In this document: positions 1-34,700 of the stretch, one piece after another
Numbering within the stretch: position 1 is the stretch's first letter
Layout: each line of letters begins with the position of its first letter
Assembly: GCF_965363235.1 (NCBI RefSeq)
Contig: NC_134849.1
Coordinates: 62,825,122-62,889,121 of the forward strand
From: Mytilus galloprovincialis
Lineage: Eukaryota > Mollusca > Bivalvia > Mytilida > Mytilidae
Length of the DNA: 64,000 bases
Direction of reading: 5' to 3'
The notes under the pieces: generated by a model
Told to the model about the DNA's origin: nothing
The model's database searches: none
What the model saw: only the letters and a program-made list of their open reading frames with translations
Program-made: the position numbers and the translations under genes

Positions 1-204
1 TCATAAACAATGTGTTAAAATTTAATGGATTACTTTTTACTTATACTCAAATTAATATCTGGAATCTGTCTTTGGACATTGCTGACAACGACAACAGCGC
101 CATACCAATTGCAATAAACGACCATTTTTTTTAAAATTTTTGTGGTCGTATAAAAATCTTTACGTTGTGATTACATGAATAAGGCCGTTAGTTTTCTCGT
201 TTGA

Positions 205-380
205 AATGTTTTACATTGTCTTATCGGGGCCTATTATAGCTGACTATGTGGTATGGAATTTACTTATTGTTGAAGGCCGTACGGTGACCTATAGTTGTTA
301 ATTTCCATGTCATTTTGGTCTTTTGTGGATACATTTGTAGTTGTCTCATTGACAATCATACCACATCTTCTTTTTTATAT
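205..380 (+). repeat. Dispersed repeat B copy
   Basis: Contains GAAGGCCGTACGGTGACC and CAATCATACCACATCTTC, which recur at 23758-23895, 25690-25830, 8060-8175 and, reversed, at 21708-21775. Copies tend to share the CCACATCTTC end, as expected for a 5'-truncating retroelement. Confidence 0.7.
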
Positions 381-493
381 AAACAAGCACAGGAAATAAT
401 AAGTTACTGAAAGCAAGCATAAAATAATGTCACCGTATCAGGAACTGTACTTCAGAGTAGATTCCTGCTGCTTTTTAGTAATTTATACATCCA

Positions 494-904
494 GAAACCA
501 CAACTGAAGATTTCATTGACTTTATCAAAAACCACAACTGAAGATTTCATTGACTTTATCAAAAACCACAACTGAAGATTTCATTGACTTTATCAAAAAC
601 CACAACTGAAGATTTCATTGACTTTATCAAAAACCACAACTGAAGATTTCATTGACTTTATCAAAAACCACAACTGAAGATTTCATTGACTTTATCAAAA
701 ACCACAACTGAAGATTTCATTGACTTTATCAAAAACCACAACTGAAGATTTCATTGACTTTATTAAAAAACCACAACTGAAGATTTCATTGACTTTATCA
801 AAAACCACAACTGAAGATTTCATTGACTTTATCAAAAACCACAACTGAAGATTTCATTGACTTTATCAAAAACCACAACTGAAGATTTCATTGACTTCAT
901 CAAA
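494..904. repeat. 34-bp minisatellite, 12 copies
   Basis: The unit contains CCACAACTGAAGATTTCATT. Copies start at 498, 532, 566, 600, 634, 668, 702, 736, 771, 805, 839 and 873, almost identical, with one 35-bp variant. Near identity implies recent expansion or homogenisation. Confidence 0.95.
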
Positions 905-969
905 TCCTGTAATCAATAATCCAAGTGTTGATACTAGCAATTATGAATTTGCACTGAGGTAACCATTTT

Positions 970-1250
970 TATTGGTTTTTCTCATTGTGGAAGGAAGAAA
1001 AATTACCTACAGCAGTTAATTTCTATGCAACTTGGTCTCTAGCAGGGGCGGATCCAGCCATTTAAAAAAGGGGGGTCCTAACCCAGGACAAAGGGGGGTT
1101 CCAATTACATGTCCCCATTCAAATGCATTGATCTTCCAAAAAAAGGGGGGGGGGTTCCAACCCCCGGAACCCCCCGTCTGGATCCGCGCCTGTCTAGTGA
1201 AGAGTTGTCTAATTTGCAATCATAACATATCTTCTTTTTATATGTTATAG
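970..1250 (+). repeat. Dispersed repeat B copy split by a MITE
   Basis: Left part has the ACCTAC...TTGGTCTCTAG section, right part AGAGTTGTCTAATTTGCAAT and the ATCTTC end; the MITE at 1043-1192 sits between them. Confidence 0.65.
1043..1192. mobile_element. 150-bp hAT-type MITE with 5-bp target duplication TCTAG
   Basis: Ends CAGGGGCGGATCCAG and CTGGATCCGCGCCTG (14 of 15 match inverted), flanked by TCTAG at 1038-1042 and 1193-1197. It interrupts a repeat B copy (about 970-1250). The G-rich and C-rich interior can fold back on itself. Confidence 0.9.
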
Positions 1251-1350
1251 TTACTTTAAAGAAGTGTTTGTTTGCTTTCAGATTTTTGTTAAGTGCTTGG
1301 CTGCAGGATTTTGTATCTTGAATTTATTTGCTGTATTCCTAATAGTTATC

Positions 1351-1815
1351 AAAGGTACCAGCATTATAATTTAGTACGCCAGATGCGCGTTTCATCTACA
1401 TAAGACTCATCAGTGACGCTCATATCAAAATATTTATAAAGCCAATCAAGTACAAAGCTGAAGAAGAGCATTACGGATTCAAAGTTAAAAAAAATTGTGC
1501 CAAAAACGGCTAAGGTAATCTATGCCTGGGATAAGAAAATCCTTAGTTTCAAAGTTTGACTAGATTTTACATATTCTATTCTAACCCAATCATATTCATT
1601 TAAGGAAGTGGCTTCAGTAGCTGGTCTTAATTGACCAAGAACGCCAGTTTTCCTGGTCTTCATTGACTGAGAACGCCAGTCAATAAAAATGGTCAACACC
1701 GAAGTGTTGACTATTGGGCTGGTGATACTCTCGGGGATGAAACGTTCACCAGCAGCAGCATCGACCCAGTGGTGTAAATAGTTATCAAAGGTACCAGGAT
1801 TATAATTTAGTACGC
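1351..1815 (-). mobile_element. Retrozyme-like repeat with hammerhead motif, interrupted by inverted-arm sequence
   Basis: Same repeat as at 61151-61798: begins with a TATCAAAGGTACCAG-type segment and hammerhead region, passes through CGGCTAAGGTAATCTATGCC, a hairpin GTCAACACCGAAGTGTTGAC at 1692-1711, and returns to GGTACCAGGATTATAATT at 1791-1808. About 133 bp of other sequence (1551-1683) replaces or interrupts the middle. Confidence 0.75.
1375..1420 (-). ncRNA. Type I hammerhead ribozyme motif with intact core
   Basis: On the minus strand: stem I GCGTCA (1419-1414), core CTGATGA (1413-1407), stem II hairpin GTCTTATGTAGAT, GAAA (1393-1390), stem III ACGC/GCAT, cleavage triplet ATC ending at 1382, then TGGCGT pairing back to stem I (6 pairs with two G-U). 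All core bases are present. Stem III has no loop and is near-palindromic, so cleavage would be favoured in a dimer. C-to-T changes weaken stems II and III. Confidence 0.65.
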
Positions 1816-2434
1816 CACTGTATCCACTTCATATGTTTATCACTGAAACAGGTCTATTAATCTTTTAGAATTGAATATGATTTGAACATGAAAATGATTG
1901 AATTAAGACCAGGCAAACTGGCGTTTTCAAGTCAATGAAGACCAGGCAAACTGGCATTCTCAAGTCAATGAAGACCAGGCAAACTGGCGTTCTCAAGTCA
2001 ATGAAGACCAGGCAAACTGGCGTTCTCAAGTCAATGAAGACCAGGCAAACTGGCGTTCTCAGTCAATGAAGACCAGGCAAACTGGCGTTCTCAGTCAATG
2101 AAGACCCATAAAACTGGCCTTCTTAGACAATGAAGACCAGGAAAACTGGCATTCTCAGTCAATGAAGACCAGGAAAACTGGCGTTCTCAGTCAATGAAGA
2201 CCCGTAAAACTGGTGTTCTCAGTCAATGAAGACCCGTAAAACTGACGTTCTCAGTCAATGAAGAACCAGAAAACTGGCATTCTCAGTCAATGAAGACCAG
2301 GAAAACTGGCGTTCTCAGTCAATGAAGACCAGGAAAACTGGCGTTCTCGGTCAATTAAGACCAGCTACTGAAGCCACTTCCTTAAATGAATATGATTGGG
2401 TTAGAATAGAATATGTAAAATCTAGTCAAACTTT
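1551..2434. repeat. Long inverted repeat enclosing the 32-bp minisatellite
   Basis: Arms 1551-1683 and about 2302-2434 are reverse complements: AAAGTTTGACTAGATTTTAC at 1551 against GTAAAATCTAGTCAAACTTT ending at 2434, and GAAGTGGCTTCAGTAGCTGG against CCAGCTACTGAAGCCACTTC. Confidence 0.85.
1904..2355. repeat. 32-33-bp minisatellite, about 14 copies
   Basis: The unit contains GACCAGGCAAACTGGCGTTC followed by TCAGTCAATGAA. Early copies carry an extra A (AAGTCAAT), later ones GACCCGTAAAACTGG, so there are sub-families. Two inverted units lie at about 1620-1683. Confidence 0.92.
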
Positions 2435-2539
2435 CAATAGTATTTTTAAATGCATTGCATCTTTAGCAATAAACTTTTTTTTAAGGTAGGGAAATTATAA
2501 TTTTGGTATCAACAAGAAGTAATTGTCTCCCAAACAAAG

Positions 2540-3490
2540 CTCCCATAACTCACCATTCATATGGTCCCATGTTCATTTGATTTGATTTTTTGTCCCATAC
2601 AAGAATATATATGGCTTACGAGTAGGGATCTCCACCATTTACAAGTATTCAAACAGGAGGGGGTGGTGGTGACCCCCAGGAAATTTACCAACATTTCATG
2701 TGATTTGTTTTATTGTCCCCTACAAGAATGTATATGGTTTAAGGGTGGGGATCTGGACTGTTTACAAGATAATAGCACATTCTCAAATTGAACGGGGTGG
2801 GGCGACCCCCAGGAACTTCCCTTTAATTTTATTTGATTAGCTTTATTGTCCCATACAAGAATATATATGGTTTAGGGGTGGGGATGTTAACCGTTTACAA
2901 GTTTTCAAACAAGAGGGGGTGGGGTGACCCCCTTGGGACTTCCCTCTTATTTCATTTCATTTGTTTTATTGTCCCCTACAAGAATATATATGGTTTAGGG
3001 GTGGGGATGTTGACCGTTTACAAGTTTTGAAACAGGAGGGGGTGGGGTGACCCCCTAGGGACTTCCCTTTAATTTCATCTCATTTGTTTTATTGTCCCCT
3101 ACAAGAACATATATGGTTTAGGGGTGGGGATGTTGACCGTTTACAAGTTTTGAAACAGGAGGGGGTGGGGTGACCCCCTAGGGACTTCCCTTTAATTTAA
3201 TTTCATTTGTTTTATTGTCCCCTACAAGTTTATATATGGTTTAGGGTTGGGGATCTGGACCGTTTACAAGATAATAACACATTCTCAAATTGAATGGGGT
3301 GGGGATGACCCCCGGGGACCTCCCTTTAATTTCATTTGATTTGTTTTATCGTCCCATTTAAGAATATATATGGTTTAGGGGTGGGGATCTGGACCGTTTA
3401 CAAGATATAAGCATATTCTCAATTGAAGGGGGTGGGGATGAACTCCAAGGGACTCCCCCTATATTTCATGTGATTTGTTTTATTGTCCTA
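2540..3490. repeat. Tandem array of 123-bp and 134-bp related units, about 8 copies
   Basis: The landmark TGTCCC/CGTCCC occurs at 2591, 2714, 2847, 2970, 3093, 3216, 3350 and 3484, spaced 123, 133, 123, 123, 123, 134 and 134 bp. Short units carry CAAGTTTTGAAACAGGAGGG, long units CAAGATAATAGCACATTCTC. Confidence 0.92.
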
Positions 3491-3762
3491 TAATCAATTC
3501 TGAAGACTGCATGTATCTATCACTTACAGATTTTCAAGTTATATTCATTTGAAAATTTTAGAAAATAAAATCCCATAGGGTTCTATAGTAAACCCCTCCC
3601 TCCTTTCTACCCCCCAAAATACCCATTAATAGACCCCAATGCACAAACAAAAGATTGATGGCTCACCTAGACATATTAGTCTACCATTTTATGAAATTCT
3701 AAGTCAATCTGACATGCGGTTTTGGAGAAACACTGCGGACAAGTTCATTTTTAAAGTGGCGG

Positions 3763-4011
3763 GAGAAGAAGAAGAAGAAGAAGAAGAAGAAGAAGAAGAA
3801 GAAGAAGAAGAAGAAGAAGAAGAAGAAGAAGAAGAAGAAGAAGAAGAAGAAGAAGAAGAAGAAGAAGAAGAAGAAGAAGAAGAAGAAGAAGAAGAAGAAG
3901 AAGAAGAAGAAGAAGAAGAAGAAGAAGAAGAAGAAGAAGAAGAAGAAGAAGAAGAAGAAGAAGAAGAAGAAGAAGAAGAAGAAGAAGAAGAAGAAGAAGA
4001 AGAAGAAGAAG

Positions 4012-4041
<30 letters not shown>
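3763..4041. repeat. (GAA)n microsatellite, about 92 repeats uninterrupted
   Basis: 279 bp of pure GAA/TTC. It produces spurious poly-Glu and poly-Ser reading frames. Polypurine mirror repeats of this kind can form triplex H-DNA. Flanks (AAACTTTGTTTGGGAC) recall the CCCAAACAAAGC next to the preceding array at 2530. Confidence 0.97.
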
Positions 4042-4042
<1 letters not shown>

Positions 4043-5934
4043 CTCCAAACTTTGTTTGGGACTTAAATATTCAAATTAAATGTACTTCAATTGGGAAAAT
4101 ATTGCATCAATTTTATTTCAAAATGATATGCTCATGAATACTTCATGAGTGATAAATACATGTACTCTAAATAGACACGATCAGTTATCAACAATAATAG
4201 TCAGAAATAATCATCGAATAAAAAATAACTCTAATCAATAACTGAGCTGCATCGGATAAAAAAATGACCTTATTCAAAAAATCTGTTAAATTATTCGGTA
4301 TAAAATCAATATCTATGCAGAGTTGGAAATTAATTTGAATGTTCCAATCAAAGTCCAATACATGTACATGTATACTTACACTTGCATAAGGTCGATTTCT
4401 ATCCCATGCAGTTCAACTTTAATTTTATATATATTTCTATTTTCCTGAAAAGTGATCTTAATATAGATTGATAGATAAAATTATCTTTGACGACAAAATT
4501 AACCATAAACAACATAAAAGATTAAACATTTGTATTTTGTCGAACAAGGTATTTCTTCACAATTTTAAGGTCTTTAAAAAATACTTTGTTTATTTATTTG
4601 TGCTGAAGGAAGAATAATTTACCTTACATAAAAAACAATGGTTTATTTCTTGATCCATGAGGAGCCAACTCCAATTACCCTTCCCGGTCATAATCTATCC
4701 CTAGAACTGACGATAAATAAATCATGTGATTTGTGTAAAAAAACAATCTAATGATTCACAATTTTTTTCTCAAAAATGGCTAAGACAAATAATGATTTAA
4801 TCATTATATTTATGACACAATAAAAACAAAAACATTAATAAACAATCCCAAAATAATAAATGTTAGAACTAAAAAATATTTTCTTGGTTGCTAATTTACA
4901 TATTCAAAATCACTATCATTCAAGTGTTTTATCAAACAATCAAATCACAAATGATACCAAGAAGTAAAATGACACAGATATACATTTTGTATTTACATAT
5001 TAAAATAATGGATAAAATAATATTGATACACCAAAACTTTATTGAATGTACAAATGTTTATTAAAAAAAATGGCTCTTTCTTTCCAGTTTTCATTAATAC
5101 ACTACTTAATTAAAAACCATCCCCACTTTCCCATTTCTTAATACATTGTACACAGATGCATTTCAGAAATCTAATGCATTCTGGGTAATATTTTCAAAAG
5201 GAAAAACTTAATTGTAACTTCCTAAAAACATTTTAAACAAATTTATCCAAAATTTCTTTTGAATCATGTTCGAATTTGTTTTAACAAAATTTAACAATTT
5301 AATCATTTCAGATCTCCAGTAAGTTTACTTTAATATTATGCTTTGACTAGACACAAGACATATATTTTCTAATTAAACTAAAAAGGTGTGAAATCCACAC
5401 AAATCACATCCTGTTTACATAGAAAAAACACTTGACAGAACATATATTTATTTAAATCCACAATTATAAATCTTAAATGCTCAGCATTTTATTATACAAT
5501 AAATGCAAATTTTTCAAATGACAACTTTAAAACATGATATTTTAACAACAAATTATGTTGCCATGACAATAATTTGACTAGACAAACTTTTATACACCTA
5601 TTTTTCAAAAACAACATGTCACTGCAAATTAGCAAGAGAAACTTAGAATTTTTTTCACACAGATTTTAGAAAAAGAAAAATAATAGTTGAAATTGTACAT
5701 AGAAAAAAATCTTAAATACAAATCAAAATATAGTGAAAAGTCGAGGTAAACACTTCATCCTGCTAAAAAGATTTGAATAGTAGTTACATAATTTAACAAT
5801 GTATTGCTAATTCAAAACACTTATTTGCAAAATATATCAGATTATTGCCTTTTGCCTGGTAAATTTTTATTAAAGACAGCAGCAAAATCTTTTACACACC
5901 ATGAAAGTTTATCAACCTTTCCTGGACAATGTGG
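4042..5934. other. A+T-rich DNA downstream of STK3/4, no gene seen
   Basis: No convincing coding exon on either strand. The segment 5168-5203 (ATGCATTCTGGGTAATATTT) recurs inverted at 14825-14862. Part may be STK3/4 3' UTR; AATAAA-like signals on the minus strand are too many to choose from. Confidence 0.5.
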
Positions 5935-5935
5935 C

Positions 5936-6215
5936 CACACTTAAAAATATTTTGGTTTGCCCAAACCCTACCCAAAAGTTGAGACAGTGGGTAGGCATGG
6001 TAGGTAGGTAGGCATTTTCTTTTTTTTTTCCCAAAAAAAAATTTGAAGTATCAGATGTTTATTAGTCTTCATGCCTATTTGATTAAAAAAAACCTTCTTC
6101 AAATCAGGACAATAAAAGAATTTGAGTAGGCAGCTTTTTTCTGGGTAGGTAGCGTTTGGGCAAACAAACCTATCATTTATTATGGCCTGACCTGTAAAAA
6201 AAAAATCCCCCTTCA
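5936..6215. repeat. Dispersed repeat C copy (GTAGGTAGGTAGGC-rich)
   Basis: Contains GCCCAAACCCTACCC, GGTAGGTAGGTAGGCATT and TTCATGCCTATTTGATT. Related copies at 8992-9090 and, reversed, 26155-26415. Confidence 0.7.
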
Positions 6216-6944
6216 TTTTCCTTCTGATTTTAAATAAAAGAAACATAATTCACATTGTTCATTTCTATTAAAAACTTATAATTTATGATGATGGGAGTTT
6301 TTAACGACCTTGACTAGCTATACAGCCCTTGCACGGTCAGTTATAAAGTAATTTTTATGGCAGTTGTTTTTATATTGGTACACAATACTAGACCAAGGGT
6401 AAGCCTATTGGAGTGTTCTGATGAGTAACTGACATGTGTTTATAATTTGAATGGTTGATTTCCTAGCTTCTTTGCCAAATGATTGGATTAGGCTGTACAT
6501 TCTAGTGCTAACTAAACACGCTTACCCCAAAATTTACAAATGAACTCAGCACTAAAGCCAGCCTATCAGTCATAGAACTTTCAGAACTCAAAAGCTAAAT
6601 CCAGAAAAAAAAGTTAGATACTTAAGGTACCTTGTTATATCTATAGAAGAAGCAATCACAATTTAACAAAATAAAAATGCAGCTAAAATGTTTCATAATA
6701 ATACTTTCTCACTGTAAGAGATGTACATATTAAAGATTCAATCACATGGAAGACTGATGGATTGCATATTTATAGATAACCTTTGAACTCTTGTGATTGT
6801 CCCAGGCATATATATGCTATTTAGTATTTTCATTTATAAGTATACACAGTTTAAAGAAATGTTTTTCAAATCTCAAGCAATTGCAAATCATCTTCACTAG
6901 TGCAAGAGTTGTTGTTCTTTAGTAAAAAGTATATATCTATATAA

Positions 6945-7163
6945 ACTGTAACCAACTTGTATTTGCAGATACTTTATTTCGCTTTTATTCCTTACTAGCC
7001 CTTTTCATGGCGATTTAATTTCACGATTTTCAAATTTGCTTGTTGTAGTTAAATAAGTAAAGATACCAAGTTTTATATATTTGCGATGATTTATATTCTC
7101 ATCATTTTTCTGCTTGCGAAAGACGCGAAAAAAAATCATTCACGAAAATTAGTTGTTTTACAG
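6945..7163. mobile_element. TA-type (mariner-like) MITE, weak
   Basis: Ends ACTGTAACCAACTTGTATTTG and its rough inverse TAGTTGTTTTACAGT, with TA following on the right. It lies just 3' of the STK3/4 stop, probably in its 3' UTR, and carries AATAAA motifs on the minus strand near 6970. Confidence 0.45.
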
Positions 7164-7364
7164 TAATTTTTTTCATTAATCTGGCCTTTTCATTTTACTT
7201 TTTTTTGAACATCTATATGCCTTGTATGTAATAAGTCTTATTTGTATGATTTTTTCTAAAAAAAAATTGCACTGTGCTGATTTTTACTACATTTCAAAAT
7301 CAAAAACTCTTCCATTTTTTATCACATGTATAATATATACAGAATCGTACTGTCAATGTTTAAT

Positions 7365-31257
<23,893 letters not shown>

Positions 31258-31570
31258 TTTGAAGAATAAATGGTCTACTATCCGTCTGGATTCATGGAAA
31301 AAAGTTTTAAAGTGAAAACAATGAAAGTTCTAATGTTTTCGTCTTGTCCGGAAGTAAATCAGGAAAGTCGTTCGTGTTCAATGAAAAGCTTTTTTTCTAG
31401 CCACAATGTGCCATCTTTCAAACGTTAAATTGATTTTTTAAGTTTCCGACAAATGCCGACCTTGTCTGATTATTTTTCTATTTCCTCAATAAAGATTAAT
31501 TTTAGTATAGTATTTTTATTTTTAGTTAAACCAGCAAATCATTCAACAAAGCATACATTCTTAACCCAAA

Positions 31571-31597
31571 ATGCCAGGTCACATGACTGTCATGTGA
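31571..31597 (+). other. Possible upstream ORF before LACTB2
   Basis: ATG CCA GGT CAC ATG ACT GTC ATG TGA holds three in-frame ATGs and a stop, 21 nt before the main ATG. If it is inside the mRNA it could lower translation of LACTB2. Whether the transcript includes it is unknown. Confidence 0.35.
31579..31597. promoter_or_regulatory. 19-bp palindrome with paired CACATG / CATGTG E-boxes
   Basis: TCACATGAC and its reverse complement GTCATGTGA flank one T. Each half holds a CANNTG core of the kind bound by bHLH-zipper factors. It ends 21 bp before the LACTB2 start codon. Binding is inferred. Confidence 0.4.
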
Positions 31598-31618
31598 TCT
31601 AACAAAAAATATAGAAGA

Positions 31619-31755
31619 ATGGCATCTTCAGTGAAATTAGCTCCACTTCCTCAAATAGAAAAACTGTCAGAACGTGTAATCAGAATATTAGGATGCAATG
31701 CAAGACCAATGACTTTACAAGGCACAAATTCCTACTTGATTGGTAAAGGTGACAG
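31619..31755 (+). CDS. LACTB2: LACTB2 exon 1
   Basis: [20 protein letters not shown], then [20 protein letters not shown]. The start aligns with the family start. Donor AG|GTGAAA. Confidence 0.95.
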
Positions 31756-34700
31756 GTGAAATTTCAATAAAATATTACACTCAGTCTGATGTCAGTGATG
31801 ATCAAATATTAAAATCAAAATTATATAATTTATCTAGACTATAACTATAGTACTGAGTATTGGCTTTAGCCTAAAGATGTTCTACATCTGACATCTAGAA
31901 CATGTTGAAGTTGAGTCTTGGGCTAGCACATGATGATATTTGAACCTCAGAATGTCGCTTTTAATGTACAGTGGCAAATAGTTGAGTGTATATAGATATA
32001 TATATATATCAGTGGTCTCGCTAGCCCAAAATAGAAGGGCGCCACGCCCTGGGTGTCCTCAGCTGCGCCCTGGGTGCCTTCATTTGCGCCCTTCTGCCCT
32101 GACGTCTTTTTCCAAAATTATCTTGTGCCGTTTTGGTAAAATTTTGTTTCATCGATTTCTGATCTCCAAGTTAATTACATATATGACACCTGTGTGATTG
32201 CCCCCAGGTTAATCATGTCATTACAATCAATTACAATGATAAAGACTTCAAAGGTGTTAATAACTAGGTAATTTAATTAGGACAATGTATCTTTTTGTCA
32301 TACTTTTGATGAATGTGTCAGCGAGTGTGTTTAGCTTGGGTCGGCATTTTCGATCTCCAAGTCACAATGGAAGAGCGTATATATAAATGAAGACTTTCAT
32401 GACTTTAGAATTGAATTTAAGTCATCAAAATAAAACTATGCCTTTACAGAAATGCCTTCCATCTCAACTTGTTAGCGACAAGTACAGTTTTTAATTAACC
32501 CAAACGTGGTGGAAATTAATTTTGGAGTTACTTCCCCTGTTTTAGCTTATTACAAATTTGTGCTCTAAAAATATTATCTAGTATCAAAAAAAGGAATAAA
32601 TTACCAATTGAATATATAATAACATAATAATGTTACCTTAAAGATATTAACTGTCTTTGAACATATTAAAAAATATATATTGCAATTTCTACTTGATTAT
32701 ACTTTTAGCAATCCATGTTCTAAACAATGTTAAATTAGTAATGCTCTCAGTTTTAGATTATATAATGTATTAAAAGCTATAATTCCTGAGATAAGAAAAA
32801 AACCCACATATTCTTTGATAATGGGTAGAGTGAAGTTAAACTGTAAAAACATAATATGTTGATGAAGATGTACTATATCATTCATAACTACACAAACAAT
32901 GAAATAAAGACTATAGTTGAAAAGCATCTTTATTTAAAAAAAACAACATATACAGTAAAAAAAAAAATAGAGATTCGTTAACTCGTGATACACACAGAAA
33001 CGTAGACAAAAAAAATGAGCAGTGCCTTTTCTTATCATAAAAAGTGCCCTGCCCTGCCCTCCACTGGCACCCTGCCCCTTTTGATTTCTAGCTAGAGCAC
33101 TGTATATTCAACCTAAGACTGCTATAAATTAATGTGTTGTAGTAGGCTCAGATTCAACACAAGAAGATATTAGGTAGCAATACACTGTTAGGAGTTTAGT
33201 TTGCATTGGCCCTGATGGATTTTTCTAATAGGAATGTAATTGTGTAATAAAATTCATTTTCAGACAGCTGAGTACTAACTTAGCCTTGAAAGATGGTTTA
33301 TAAGAGCATTAAGATTATTTTTTACACGTTTAATGGGCTATTTTCTGTATGACAATCCATATTTTCATTGCTTAAGACTGGCCATCGGTCCAGAAACTAA
33401 TGTAATGTTTACAAACACTTTTTTTCTACACGAAGTTTCTGATGCAATTTTACAAAAAAATGAGATGAAAGACATATGATTTTCATTAGATTTACTGAAT
33501 GATATATGTACACAGTTTAAGAAAAGGTATTACTTTGAGCGATTGAAATTCTACTTTTAGCCAAATTTTGGGGAAATATGTGACATCTTTTGCGGAGTTT
33601 TGCCCCCTTTTTGCAATATTTTATAGCAAATAAATGCAGATTGTTGCCATGGATACACCCAAAAGAAATTATATTTTACCATTTTATATTCTGAATATAA
33701 AATCTATGAAGGATTCTGATTACATACATATGCACATATATAACACAAACAGTTTACAAGCTTATATATACATGTAATTAATTTTGCAAGAAAGCAATGA
33801 AAAGGGGATGGTAAAATTTATGAGGGCAAATTTTAATATTTTTTCCTAACTGTTTATTGCTACCTTAACCCCCCAAAAAACCCAAAATGGTTCTATTTAA
33901 TATGTATATTAATTTATAAAATTTATGCCAATTATAATTATTACTGTGATTACCACAGGAGCATTTCCATTCAGCATGTTTAGGAGGATCATGAAAGGTT
34001 ATTAAAACAGAAAATAGATTTGTTTAGGGGCCAGCTAAAGGACGCCTCCGGGTGCGGGAATTTCTCGCTACATTGAAAACCTGTTGGTGACCCTCTGCTG
34101 TTGTGTTTTTTATTTGGTCGGGTTGTTGTCTCTTTGACACATTCCTCATTTCCATTCTCAATTTTATTAATCCTTTTCAGCAAAGCATATGCATAAGGGT
34201 AAGCAGATCCTGCTCCACATGTGGCACCCATTTAAACTATCAAATGCTACCAACATGACCAAACAAAATTAAATACTTTCAGCATGTTCAGGCAGCAGCA
34301 ATGTAAAAGTCATGTTACAATGTGTTAGAAACTTAAAACATGATAAAGATAATAAATAAAACTTTCGATTAACTTATGTTTGAACTCTGCTGTTCATATA
34401 ATTTAAGTAAAAAGTAATTAGATCTTAAGTTAACAAATAAAATTCTTGTCCCTTCTTTGCGTAATGAAATCATAGGTTCTTCATATTTCAGGTGTTTATA
34501 CGATAGATATATTGTTGGTTGCTTAATGTCCAGTGGCGATTTAAACTGTGTTAATTGTTAGCATACATGTATATCAGTCAGGGGACTTACCTAAATGAGT
34601 GATTTTCTAAATCACTGATTCAAGTAACATTATTTCCATAAAAGTTGGAAGTGAGAGTTGTCTTTCTCTAATAATCACCTATTTAAGTAGTACAAATTAA

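Larger units (their letters stand above)
31258..31618. promoter_or_regulatory. Divergent STK3/4-LACTB2 intergenic region, probable bidirectional promoter
   Basis: Only 361 bp separate the two start codons, which point away from each other. CCGGAAGT at 31349-31356 matches an ETS/GABP site, a common feature of bidirectional housekeeping promoters. A perfect 19-bp palindrome TCACATGACTGTCATGTGA lies at 31579-31597. No TATA box stands out for either direction. Transcription starts were not determined, so 5' UTR and promoter cannot be separated. Confidence 0.6.

Noticed and set aside
494-904. CRISPR-like regular repeats
   Set aside because: Units are directly adjacent with no unique spacers, and the genome is animal; it is a minisatellite. 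The same applies to 63405-64000.
1016-1250. Overlapping frames rich in Gly/Pro
   Set aside because: They are translations of the G/C-run MITE, not a gene.
1718-1757. Second GAAAC-containing fold (also 61440-61480) as another hammerhead
   Set aside because: CTGATGA is missing; pairing GCTGGTG with CACCAGC and GACG with CGTC makes a three-way junction, not a hammerhead core.
3639-4079. Long poly-Glu open frame (and poly-Ser on the other strand)
   Set aside because: Made entirely by the GAA microsatellite; no domain, no splice context.
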